Part shown: positions 1 to 6,642 of the stretch, one piece after another
How the letters are laid out: each line of letters starts with the position of its first letter
How positions within the stretch are numbered: the first letter of the stretch is position 1
Origin: Flectobacillus sp.
Lineage (GTDB): Bacteria; Bacteroidota; Bacteroidia; Cytophagales; Spirosomataceae
DNA length: 8,310 nucleotides
Assembly (NCBI GenBank): GCA_029865665.1
Contig: JARXAV010000047.1
Location: forward strand, 1-8,310
Direction of reading: 5' to 3'
Program-made: the position numbers and the translations under genes
Notes under the pieces: generated by a model
The model's input: the letters and a program-made list of their open reading frames with translations, nothing else
What the model was told of the DNA's origin: nothing
Database searches by the model: none

Positions 1-692
1 TAGTTTTCGATATAAGTAATTTCTTTGTCGAGAGCTACCACATTTTGGTTAGAATCTTTCAGTAAATACCGCATGAATTCCGAAAGTTTGACAATTGTTT
101 CGGGGGTTTTATCATCTTTCCTGATAGCCAACGCATAAATACTATTGAGGGTATTGAACAAAAAATGAGGATGGATTTGGGTTTTCAAATTGGCAAGTTC
201 AGCATAGAGTTTATCGTTTTCTGCCTGAAACATCCTACTCCGCACCCGAAGCAAAACCGAAAACATAATCACCGCAGCATACAAAAAAATATGGTGACGA
301 ATTTCCTGCAAAGGATTAAACGTATCGGGACGTGGTGGAAATCCCCTACCATCGTCACCATGAAACGGCGGATTTACCTCTGAATGAGGATATTGTCCCC
401 ATAAATCATGCCCTGTTAGTACCGAAGGAAGATACGCAATAACGATAAGCCCCAACAGAATGAAAAAGCCATATTCTAGGTACTTTTTCTTGAAATAAAA
501 GCGGGGAATAAACAGGTAATAATTCAGATAAAAAACCAGTAGCATAAAACACGATGCAAGAAAATCTCGAATCGTGGGAGCTTCCAAAAGAATATTTCTA
601 GCCTCTGGCGGATGAGGGGCAAACAAAATGGGAACAATCAAAAAGGTAATCGCCCCCAACAGGTGAATCAACCAAGTATGTTTTCTAATCAT
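1..692 (-). CDS. LytS/YehU-type sensor histidine kinase, C-terminal part missing (off left edge)
   Basis: The 230 visible residues start with MIRKHTWLIHLL and contain four hydrophobic segments, at about residues 8-25, 44-62, 74-92 and 134-150, so this is an inner-membrane protein. They are followed by a short charged helix (about 151-171) and the H-box QIHPHFLFNTLNSI. The likely phospho-acceptor is H176 in PHFLFN, the hallmark of the His_kinase family (PF06580) of LytS/YehU/BtsS. The ATP-binding domain lies beyond the window edge. Known family members phosphorylate a LytTR-type response regulator, usually encoded directly downstream, which here would be to the left of base 1. The loop between segments 3 and 4 (about residues 93-133) is rich in His, Pro and Asp. 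The ATG at 690-692 was chosen because hydrophobic sequence follows it directly, and no other ATG occurs in frame before the upstream stop. The stimulus cannot be told. The family assignment is secure. Confidence 0.9.
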   Translation of the reverse strand, partial: MIRKHTWLIHLLGAITFLIVPILFAPHPPEARNILLEAPTIRDFLASCFMLLVFYLNYYLFIPRFYFKKKYLEYGFFILLGLIVIAYLPSVLTGHDLWGQYPHSEVNPPFHGDDGRGFPPRPDTFNPLQEIRHHIFLYAAVIMFSVLLRVRSRMFQAENDKLYAELANLKTQIHPHFLFNTLNSIYALAIRKDDKTPETIVKLSEFMRYLLKDSNQNVVALDKEITYIEN

Positions 693-710
693 TTGACAAA
701 ACGTTTCGCT

Positions 711-737
711 CAAATTTACTCGAAAACAGCTACCAAA
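711..737 (-). promoter_or_regulatory. Candidate Bacteroidota-type promoter for the sensor kinase
   Basis: Read on the minus strand, TAAATTTG at 718-711 is an exact match to the TAnnTTTG -7 element of the Bacteroidota primary sigma factor. A TTTG at 737-734 could be the -33 element. The spacer is 15 nt, a little shorter than usual for this class, so the upstream box is doubtful. Transcription would start around 705, giving a very short leader before the ATG at 692. No Shine-Dalgarno sequence is visible, which is normal in this phylum. Confidence 0.4.
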
Positions 738-780
738 CTTAACTTATGTGGTGAATATCCCTAATCTAGCGATAAAGCCC

Positions 781-858
781 CTAAAACCTCCCCCAACGTT
801 TCGCTTTCCATGCTACCTGTTGCTCTTCGGTTAGAAAAGTCCATGCGACGAAGCGGCG
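781..858 (-). pseudogene. Detached 3'-end fragment of rlmF
   Basis: On the minus strand this reads [13 protein letters not shown] through to KAKRWGRF and then TAG. It matches the last 23 codons of the intact rlmF at 5451-5519, with 22 of 23 residues identical (the one difference is Ala for Ile). At DNA level 787-855 matches 5451-5519 at 62 of 69 positions. Five codons differ, and four of them are synonymous. The match stops abruptly near 858, with no start codon or catalytic domain, so it cannot encode a working enzyme. It has the same orientation as the intact gene and lies 4664 bp away, on the far side of the giant exported gene. It is best read as a scar of insertion or recombination at the rlmF 3' end. 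The similarity is seen directly; the mechanism is inferred. Confidence 0.88.
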
Positions 859-937
859 TAGTTATTAATATTTGTAATGACTATAAACATTTCTCCTCTA
901 TATTCGCTACTTTATCTTTTTATCTATCATTCTTTAT

Positions 938-955
938 TTAAGGGGTTAACCTCCC
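938..955. repeat. Left copy of short direct repeat flanking the giant gene
   Basis: TTAAGGGGTTAAC at 938-950 is identical to 5436-5448. Both copies run into CCTCCC, the left copy lacking 3 nt relative to the right one. At the right-hand site the sequence is the hairpin arm plus the rlmF stop junction. At the left site no complementary arm is present upstream, so no hairpin can form. The 13-bp identity is seen directly; common origin is inferred. Confidence 0.65.
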
Positions 956-1037
956 AAATCAATACTTAAAAGCGTAAAATATAATCATAAAATTACGGTC
1001 ATCTCAATTTTGTTTTTTTTTAATAAGGTAAAAACCA

Positions 1038-1045
1038 TAATTTTG
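1038..1045 (+). promoter_or_regulatory. Candidate -7 element for the giant exported protein gene
   Basis: TAATTTTG is an exact match to the TAnnTTTG -7 consensus of Bacteroidota promoters. A TTTG at 1009-1012 is the nearest candidate -33 box, but the 25-nt spacer is longer than usual. Transcription would start about 45 nt upstream of the ATG at 1096. The stretch before the ATG is AT-rich with no Shine-Dalgarno sequence. Confidence 0.35.
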
Positions 1046-1095
1046 TCTTACTCAATTTCAACCTTATTTATTCAAATTTGTACACTATTTAACCA

Positions 1096-4000
1096 ATGAA
1101 AAAACTACTTTACACGTTTTTCCTTACTCTACTTATCTGTACAGTAAAAGCTCAAACCGTTAGCATTGATAAAATTGTATCCGAGAACTCAACCAATGGG
1201 TCTTTATGTAGTAATAAGGCTATTTATGTCTATTACAAAACTACTGGAACATTCAATAAGGATAATAACTTCACCATTCAACTACAAAACACAAGCATAT
1301 CATCTAGCTGGCAAACTGTCAGTACCAAAGATTCGTCGGGTATCTTAACTTTTTTTATACCTGCGAGTATTATCAGCAATAGTAATTACTACACTTATAC
1401 GTACATCAATATTAAAATTGTTAGTTCTTCTCCTATTCGAGAATCTAACAGTACGTATTCTTACACGGTCAATAGTCCTATGATTTTCCAAATTACAGGG
1501 GCATACCAAGATACCATCAATAAATATGAGTTTACAACCTTTACTGGCACATTGACTGGCTCTAGCCCTTTCTCCTATGTACTAAGTGATTCTACTACTA
1601 ATCGGAGTATCAATACTACTTCTTTATCAGACATTGTCTTTTATCCGGAGCAGTCGGGTAACTATACTATCAAAAGTATTTCAAATATGTGTGGACAAGG
1701 GAAAGGGGCTGGCTCGGCAACAATAAAAGTTAATACTAATTTTGTAAAAATCACTTCTCAAAACTATAACTATTGTATTGGTGATACCATAGGATTAAGT
1801 ATCTCTAAATTTGGGAGCTGGAGTCGGGACAGTAAGTTTTCTATTCGCTTTTTGAGTAATGACATTCCAGCACTTACGTACGATGTCAGTGCGACAGAAG
1901 TAAATGGTCTGTTACAAGGAATTATCCCTAGTTCACTTGTAGCAAATAAGTCTTATAAAGTTCAAGTTCTTACAACTAATCCAACCAGTACTACATTAGG
2001 TAAGTACGACATATATGTTAATGCGAAACCATCAGCAGAAATCGTAACGTCTAGTGGTAGTATTAACTATGGTCAGAGCCAGGAGTTACTTATTCAATTT
2101 AAAGGAAAATCTCCTTTTTCGGCAGTCTTGAGTGATGGTAGTAAAATTCCTCTGCTATCAGGGAGTTATAGCGATAGTAAAACGATTACAGTGAAACCTC
2201 TCTCAACTACAGCGTATCGAGTTGAATCCTATTCAACAGGTTGTGGTATTAATAAGCTTCGTGACAGTCAAAATAAAACAATAATCGAAGTAAAAGATGG
2301 AATTCTTACAGATTCAGTACAAACAGGTAACTTTTGTCCAGGAAGTACGGTGACAGTCAAGTACAAATCTAGCCAGAAACTGAGCATTGGAAGTAAAATC
2401 AATATTCGTTTATCTAGCTATCCTTCTTTATACAGTACTTATTATGTAAACACCATAGGTACCGTTAAAAACGACCAACTAATAGAATTCAAAACACCAA
2501 CTTCTGACCGTAATTTACTGTGGTACGCAAAATTGTATACCGATGACATTGCACAAGGAACTTATAGTCCCAATGCTTTAAAAGTTTTGAATACTCCTAC
2601 TGTGGAGAATGTCTCAAGTGCATCATATACGTATGATAATCCGACTAATAGTACGATTTACTTCAGTTTATCAGGAGGCGAACCCTATACAGTAACGATG
2701 TACGACGGAAGTAAAGTAGAGGTAAACGCTGACAATGAAAGTTTTTACAGTAACCTTAATTATACGATCTATGTTAGAAATAAAACTACTGTCTATGCTA
2801 CATCTGTCTCAAATCAATGTGGTACTACCAAATATACAACCAAATCCAGTACGCTCAGTGTAACAAATGTACCAACTAATAAACTAGATATAAGTACCTC
2901 AACATTTTCCTATGAGGGAGCCATTTGTGCAGGTAAAACGGTAACAATCAATGTTAACCCAACAGGAACCTTTGAGAATACGAATGAGTATAATGTAGAA
3001 CTACTAGCGTACAACACCGATACCAAAGGAATAGCATTGGGAACTTTCCAAGGGAATTCATTCGATGTCATACTACCGAATTTGAATTCGACTCAAAATT
3101 ACCTTAGAGTGTCTTCTACAAAACCATTTGTTTACAGTAACCTTATTCCATTAACAATTTTAACGAAACCTAGTGCTTACTTATATGGCTACTCAGCGAG
3201 TAGTTCGGGTTATTTATTGGCGGGAGATAACTTTACAATGAATCTATCTTTATCTGGAGCTCGACCTATTGACATTACCTATTTAGATGGAAGTACCTTC
3301 TCATTTATCAAAGAAGGCGAATCTAATTTTAAATTTATCGCAAAAGAAAATGTAAGCTATGGCATTAAATCTGTAAGTAATCAATGTGGCTTAGGTACAA
3401 TTAATAATAATAGTGTAAAAGCTTTCACGGCTAAAGCCTATAATATTATCAATGATATAACCTATTCTGGTAGCAATGTAGTTTGTCAAGAAGGAAGCAT
3501 CGCTATCCCCTTTCACCTTGTAGGAAATATTCCGAACAATACAACATTTTCAGTGCAAATCGCTAAGTCAACAGATACCCTTTTTTCCAATGTAAAAACA
3601 GGAATTATCACTAGTCCTACTTTTATACAACTTCCAATATCTTATAAGGCTGGTAACTATCAACTCCGTATTATTAGCAGTGATGGGCGAGAAAAATCAA
3701 ACATCTCTACCTTTAAAGTTCAAGAACTACCTAAACCTGTATTCACTACTGACGGACAGTACACTTATGGAAATGTGAACGCTGGCAATCCCGTTTCCCT
3801 TTATATTACAACTAACAATGCCTCTGGATTATTTACCAATATTATTAAAGCTCCAAATTTCAAAAGAGTACTAAGCGGTGAGAATTCAACGTCATTATTT
3901 ACCAGTGTAACACCTCTAGAAAATACGACCTATACCTTAGCACAATCTACTAATGAATGTGGTACAATAGACAGTAAACAACAAGTTGTCATTACGGTAA

Positions 4001-5397
4001 CTCCGACCATTAGTATAACACCTAGCACGTATAAACTTTGTTCAACAAACACCCCATTAGGCCTTACTATTAATACACAAGGCTCGTTTGGTACAGATAA
4101 TAATTTCAAAATTTATTTATACACTTATGGTGGTACACGAAAAGAAGTACTATCTGTCAACAAAGCAGGATATCACACCATACCTTTAGGAAATACAGCC
4201 ACAAAAGGAGCTTACACCATACAAGTAGAAAGTACAAATCCTGTCATTAAATCGCTTGATTACCAAATAATGGTAGATGGAAAGTTGGATCTAGTCCTAT
4301 CTGGCAATGTAACTATCAACCAAAATGAAGTGGCCATGTTGTCAATTAATAACAAAAACAATAACGAGCCAATCGTAACAGACTTATCATCTCCTATAAC
4401 ATTCAAATTTGCAGATAGCACTTCACTGTCTCAAACGCTATCTTACTACAATTACAAAAGCTATATTAATGCGTGGCAAACTAGTTCCAAAACTTACACG
4501 TTGGTTTCTGTAACTAACGCTTGTGGAACTAGTCCTGCCTCGGGTACAGCGAGAGTTACTGTTAATCCCATTTCTTCAAAGACTGTTTCAATTGATAAAA
4601 CTTTTAGTAAAAGTCTTTGTGCAGGAGCAACAACATCATTTGCATTCACGACAAAAGGTACATTTTCTCCAAACAATCAATTTAAAGTTCAATTATCGGA
4701 CAAAAATGGAGAAAACTTTAGTGATTTAGTGAGTAGTGGTAGTACAACGAGTAGCCCCATTATTGCTATGATTCCAAGTAAAACTGAAGTAGGTGGAAAC
4801 TACATGGTACGTGTAGTTTCGAGTGATTTAGATGCAACGTCAACAACAAATGGATTGCCTGTGAGCGTTATTAACGCTCCAAATGTTCGTTTCGAAAATG
4901 CCACCTACTACTTTAATAATGGCAAAACCGTGAATTTAATGGTCAAACTAACAGGAAAATCACCCTACAGTTTTAAAATGGGAAACGATGAATTGAACGC
5001 AAGAACCTATTCAACGAGCGATTCCATTTATACCCTTGCAGTTTCACCTTTATCTTCCATAAGTTATCGACTGTTTGATGTGGCAGATGCAAATTGTTCG
5101 AGTGGACTTGTAACAAACCCTTCAATCGTTAAACTGGAACTAATTACAGCAACTGAAGAGCTAAATGATTTGGGTGTTAAACTTTATCCCAACCCAACTC
5201 AAGACCATATTAATATTGACTTTGACGGCATGAATATAGCATTCAAATTGGTCAATTTTACAGGACAAACCGTAATGAATGGGATATTAAACCAAGCTAA
5301 CAAGTCAATTGATATAAGTAGCTTACCTAAAGGACACTATTTTATCTATCTTGAAAAAGATGGCAGAGATAGTACATTCAAAGTAATTAAATACTAA
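1096..5397 (+). CDS. Giant T9SS-secreted cell-surface protein with seven tandem two-cysteine repeat units
   Basis: This 1433-residue protein starts with a Sec signal peptide (residues 1-19, MKKLLYTFFL, predicted cleavage KA|Q) and ends with a type A T9SS sorting domain (about 1360-1433) with the motif KLYPNP at 1362-1367 and the end FKVIKY. In known T9SS cargo this tail directs passage across the outer membrane and is usually removed. Between them lie seven degenerate units of 185-197 residues. Each begins with a Cys at 38, 227, 414, 611, 797, 982 or 1175, followed by a segment like TGTFxxxNxFxVQL. Each ends with a Cys at 199, 383, 575, 764, 955, 1143 or 1334, usually in SVSNxCG. These are the only cysteines of the mature protein. 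The units look like Ig-like beta-sandwich modules of surface adhesins. No catalytic motif was seen, so adhesion or a surface-layer role is an inference. The gene stands alone and is flanked by duplicated rlmF-tail sequence. Confidence 0.9.
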   Translation: MKKLLYTFFLTLLICTVKAQTVSIDKIVSENSTNGSLCSNKAIYVYYKTTGTFNKDNNFTIQLQNTSISSSWQTVSTKDSSGILTFFIPASIISNSNYYTYTYINIKIVSSSPIRESNSTYSYTVNSPMIFQITGAYQDTINKYEFTTFTGTLTGSSPFSYVLSDSTTNRSINTTSLSDIVFYPEQSGNYTIKSISNMCGQGKGAGSATIKVNTNFVKITSQNYNYCIGDTIGLSISKFGSWSRDSKFSIRFLSNDIPALTYDVSATEVNGLLQGIIPSSLVANKSYKVQVLTTNPTSTTLGKYDIYVNAKPSAEIVTSSGSINYGQSQELLIQFKGKSPFSAVLSDGSKIPLLSGSYSDSKTITVKPLSTTAYRVESYSTGCGINKLRDSQNKTIIEVKDGILTDSVQTGNFCPGSTVTVKYKSSQKLSIGSKINIRLSSYPSLYSTYYVNTIGTVKNDQLIEFKTPTSDRNLLWYAKLYTDDIAQGTYSPNALKVLNTPTVENVSSASYTYDNPTNSTIYFSLSGGEPYTVTMYDGSKVEVNADNESFYSNLNYTIYVRNKTTVYATSVSNQCGTTKYTTKSSTLSVTNVPTNKLDISTSTFSYEGAICAGKTVTINVNPTGTFENTNEYNVELLAYNTDTKGIALGTFQGNSFDVILPNLNSTQNYLRVSSTKPFVYSNLIPLTILTKPSAYLYGYSASSSGYLLAGDNFTMNLSLSGARPIDITYLDGSTFSFIKEGESNFKFIAKENVSYGIKSVSNQCGLGTINNNSVKAFTAKAYNIINDITYSGSNVVCQEGSIAIPFHLVGNIPNNTTFSVQIAKSTDTLFSNVKTGIITSPTFIQLPISYKAGNYQLRIISSDGREKSNISTFKVQELPKPVFTTDGQYTYGNVNAGNPVSLYITTNNASGLFTNIIKAPNFKRVLSGENSTSLFTSVTPLENTTYTLAQSTNECGTIDSKQQVVITVTPTISITPSTYKLCSTNTPLGLTINTQGSFGTDNNFKIYLYTYGGTRKEVLSVNKAGYHTIPLGNTATKGAYTIQVESTNPVIKSLDYQIMVDGKLDLVLSGNVTINQNEVAMLSINNKNNNEPIVTDLSSPITFKFADSTSLSQTLSYYNYKSYINAWQTSSKTYTLVSVTNACGTSPASGTARVTVNPISSKTVSIDKTFSKSLCAGATTSFAFTTKGTFSPNNQFKVQLSDKNGENFSDLVSSGSTTSSPIIAMIPSKTEVGGNYMVRVVSSDLDATSTTNGLPVSVINAPNVRFENATYYFNNGKTVNLMVKLTGKSPYSFKMGNDELNARTYSTSDSIYTLAVSPLSSISYRLFDVADANCSSGLVTNPSIVKLELITATEELNDLGVKLYPNPTQDHINIDFDGMNIAFKLVNFTGQTVMNGILNQANKSIDISSLPKGHYFIYLEKDGRDSTFKVIKY
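1153..5151 (+). repeat. Seven tandem protein repeat units within the giant exported gene
   Basis: The units were delimited by their first cysteines, whose successive distances are 189, 187, 197, 186, 185 and 193 residues. Each unit has an A half (Cys, then TGTF-like, then NxFxVQL-like) and a B half (xGxSPYxxxLSDG-like, ending in SVSNxCG). Linkers from the closing Cys to the next opening Cys are 27-36 residues. Units 1 and 7 share the lead-in TVSIDK exactly. Unit 7 has the divergent closing motif DANCSSG. The repetition is clear in protein but degenerate in DNA, so the duplications are old. Confidence 0.85.
5173..5394 (+). other. T9SS C-terminal sorting domain (type A)
   Basis: Residues 1360-1433 carry the typical pattern of the Por secretion system C-terminal domain (TIGR04183 type): KLYPNP, then INIDF, then VNFTGQTV, then IDISSLPKGHYFIYL and a basic end KVIKY. 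The YPNP turn and the LPKGHYFI strand are the most conserved landmarks. It implies that the organism encodes a T9SS elsewhere; none of the secretion genes is in the window. Confidence 0.93.
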
Positions 5398-5407
5398 CGA
5401 TACCTTC

Positions 5408-5445
5408 AACCCCTTAATAGGAATCTTCATGCTTGTTAAGGGGTT
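5408..5445. terminator. Hairpin between convergent genes (probable bidirectional terminator)
   Basis: AACCCCTTAA (5408-5417) and TTAAGGGGTT (5436-5445) form a perfect 10-bp stem with an 18-nt loop. The stem can extend by four pairs, two of them G-U. It lies 10 bp after the stop of the giant gene and 2 bp before the stop of rlmF on the opposite strand, so it can serve both. Neither side has a clear U-tract. The right arm and the bases after it match 938-950 on the other side of the giant gene. Confidence 0.6.
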
Positions 5446-5522
5446 AACTACCTCCCCCAACGTTTTATTTTCCATGCTACTTGTTGTTCTTCGGTTAGGA
5501 AAGTCCATGCGACGAAACGACT
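5436..5522. repeat. Right copy of the flanking repeats (hairpin arm plus rlmF 3' end)
   Basis: Bases 5436-5448 equal 938-950, and 5451-5519 match 787-855 at 62 of 69 positions. Both matches are direct. Here the two segments are contiguous, whereas on the left they are about 80 bp apart, separated by AT-rich sequence. Together they bracket the giant gene on both sides. Confidence 0.75.
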
Positions 5523-6419
5523 GATTTTTTGCCCTTGCTTCATTTCAATCGTTCTTACTTCGCTGGCTTGTACCTTGGCTAGGCTTTTGCAAATTCCTTG
5601 TAAGTTTTCCTTTTTGGATACTAAGGTCGTAAACCAAAAACAGTTTTCGGCAAAACGAACGCTTTCTTGAATCATGCGGTAAATAAAGGTACTTTCCCCT
5701 CCTTCGCACCAGAGTTCGGTCGATTGTCCGCCAAAATTTAAGACGGCATTTTCTACTTTTTTACCTTTCAGGTTACTCACCTTTCGGTTAGAGCCTGCAC
5801 TCGCTTCTTCGGCTGAGGCATGAAACGGTGGGTTACAAATCGTGAAATCGACTTGCTCTTTTGCTCCTAAAATACCTTCAAAAAAATGCGTAGTAGCACT
5901 TTGTAAACGACAGGTTACGGCGTTATTCAACAAGGGATTCGCTCGAATAATGTTATTGGCTGATTTAATGGCTTGGGCATCAATGTCAGAGCCGATAAAA
6001 CTCCAACCATATTCTTTTCTACCAATAATCGGATATACGCAATTTGCCCCAACACCAATATCTAATCCTTTGATTGCCTTACCTTTAGGAATTTCTCCAT
6101 CGTTAACACTTGCTAATAAATCGGCAATATAATGAACGTAATCGGCTCTCCCTGGGATTGGGGGACATAGGTAGTTTGCAGGAATATCCCAATGTTGGAT
6201 GTCGTAAAAAGAAGCTAATAGGGCTTGATTTAATAACTTCACTGCCGTCGGATTGGCAAAATCAATGCTTTGGTTTTGATAGGCATTGACCGTCACAAAA
6301 GGAGCTAAGGCTGGACAAGCCGCTATCAATGCCGTAAAATCGTAGGCACTGCGGTGTGGATTACGGGGGTGTAAACCTGTTTTTTCGGTAGCTTGTTGCT
6401 TGGTAGGAAGTGTTGCCAT
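5448..6419 (-). CDS. rlmF: 23S rRNA (adenine(1618)-N(6))-methyltransferase RlmF
   Basis: This is a full-length 323-residue member of the RlmF/YbiN family, which uses S-adenosylmethionine to methylate N6 of A1618 in 23S rRNA in the cytoplasm. The N-terminal signature [13 protein letters not shown] (16-28) is characteristic. It is followed by the SAM-binding motif [11 protein letters not shown] (118-127), an acidic motif GSDID (143-147) and the catalytic NPPF tetrad (196-199) typical of N6-adenine methyltransferases. The length matches the usual size of about 300 residues. The ATG at 6417-6419 gives an N-terminus reaching the family signature after 15 residues. It converges with the giant surface gene (50 bp between stops) and diverges from the ABC gene. 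Its last 23 codons occur again, diverged, at 781-858. The assignment is secure. Confidence 0.95.
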   Translation of the reverse strand: MATLPTKQQATEKTGLHPRNPHRSAYDFTALIAACPALAPFVTVNAYQNQSIDFANPTAVKLLNQALLASFYDIQHWDIPANYLCPPIPGRADYVHYIADLLASVNDGEIPKGKAIKGLDIGVGANCVYPIIGRKEYGWSFIGSDIDAQAIKSANNIIRANPLLNNAVTCRLQSATTHFFEGILGAKEQVDFTICNPPFHASAEEASAGSNRKVSNLKGKKVENAVLNFGGQSTELWCEGGESTFIYRMIQESVRFAENCFWFTTLVSKKENLQGICKSLAKVQASEVRTIEMKQGQKISRFVAWTFLTEEQQVAWKIKRWGR

Positions 6420-6515
6420 ATTCGTTGCTTTTTCAATTCAATCGGCAAGTTAAGGCTAATGTTTTAGGAAAAAAAGGCAGATATTTGTATCCATGTTGCT
6501 GAGGGATTTATTCAG

Positions 6516-6528
6516 CTCATTACCACAT
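6516..6528 (+). repeat. 13-bp direct repeat, copy 1
   Basis: CTCATTACCACAT is identical to 6620-6632, 104 bp downstream. Both copies lie in the rlmF/ABC divergent gap. Confidence 0.7.
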
Positions 6529-6567
6529 TAGTAATAATATTGAATTTTGAATGCTAAATTTTGAATT

Positions 6568-6581
6568 TAATCAATTGATTA
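6568..6581. promoter_or_regulatory. 14-bp perfect palindrome, possible operator
   Basis: TAATCAATTGATTA is a perfect palindrome about 60 bp upstream of the ABC start. Nearby outer arms TTTTGA (6559-6564) and TCAAAA (6582-6587) are also complementary, though unevenly spaced. A dimeric regulator site is possible. In DNA this AT-rich, chance is a serious alternative. Confidence 0.3.
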
Positions 6582-6619
6582 TCAAAATATTACACCATTT
6601 ATAACTCAACATAACGTTA

Positions 6620-6632
6620 CTCATTACCACAT
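6620..6632 (+). repeat. 13-bp direct repeat, copy 2
   Basis: This is identical to 6516-6528. It ends 10 bp before the ATG of the ABC gene, so it lies in the expected 5' leader or ribosome-binding region. Confidence 0.7.
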
Positions 6633-6642
6633 ACATAAAAAG

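Larger units (their letters stand above)
693..1095. other. 403-bp gene-free stretch between kinase and giant exported protein
   Basis: This divergent intergenic region carries the kinase promoter candidate (711-737), the detached rlmF 3' fragment (781-858), a very AT-rich segment (about 859-937), the short direct repeat (938-955) and the candidate promoter of the giant gene (1038-1045). A run of nine T at 1013-1021 is also present. The only open frame seen here is a 30-codon one starting near 877, which has no recognisable features and is not called a gene. Confidence 0.7.
6420..6642. promoter_or_regulatory. Divergent promoter region between rlmF and the ABC ATPase gene
   Basis: This 223-bp AT-rich gap must hold both promoters. 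It contains two exact copies of CTCATTACCACAT (6516-6528 and 6620-6632), a 14-bp perfect palindrome (6568-6581) and an imperfect repeat built on AATTTTGAAT and AAATTTTGAAT (6543-6566). No perfect TAnnTTTG box was found on either strand, so the start sites are left unassigned. Confidence 0.55.

Noticed and set aside
165..383. 72-codon open frame on the plus strand
   Set aside because: It lies antisense to the sensor kinase coding sequence, which has the clear PHFLFN motif; the plus-strand product has no recognisable features.
877..969. 30-codon open frame starting ATGACTATAAAC
   Set aside because: Very short, no promoter or family signal, and it runs through the direct repeat at 938-955, so it is most likely chance.
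1096..1152. Possible lipoprotein signal, because a Cys (residue 15) occurs in the signal peptide
   Set aside because: The sequence before it is LLI, which does not fit the lipobox, and a normal cleavage site KA|Q follows at residues 18-20.
4494..4729. Short open frames on both strands inside the giant gene
   Set aside because: They overlap the well-supported seventh repeat unit of the exported protein and show no motif of their own.
1096..5397. Tandem DNA repeats considered as a possible phase-variable or CRISPR-like array
   Set aside because: The units are about 560 bp and only degenerate at DNA level. They are protein-domain repeats, with no short identical repeats and spacers.
5408..5445. 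Inverted repeat considered as a transposon end
   Set aside because: Both arms lie between two convergent stop codons and no transposase is nearby; a shared terminator explains it better.
5842..6132. 96-codon open frame on the plus strand
   Set aside because: It is antisense to the conserved catalytic core of rlmF and is a by-product of its codon use.
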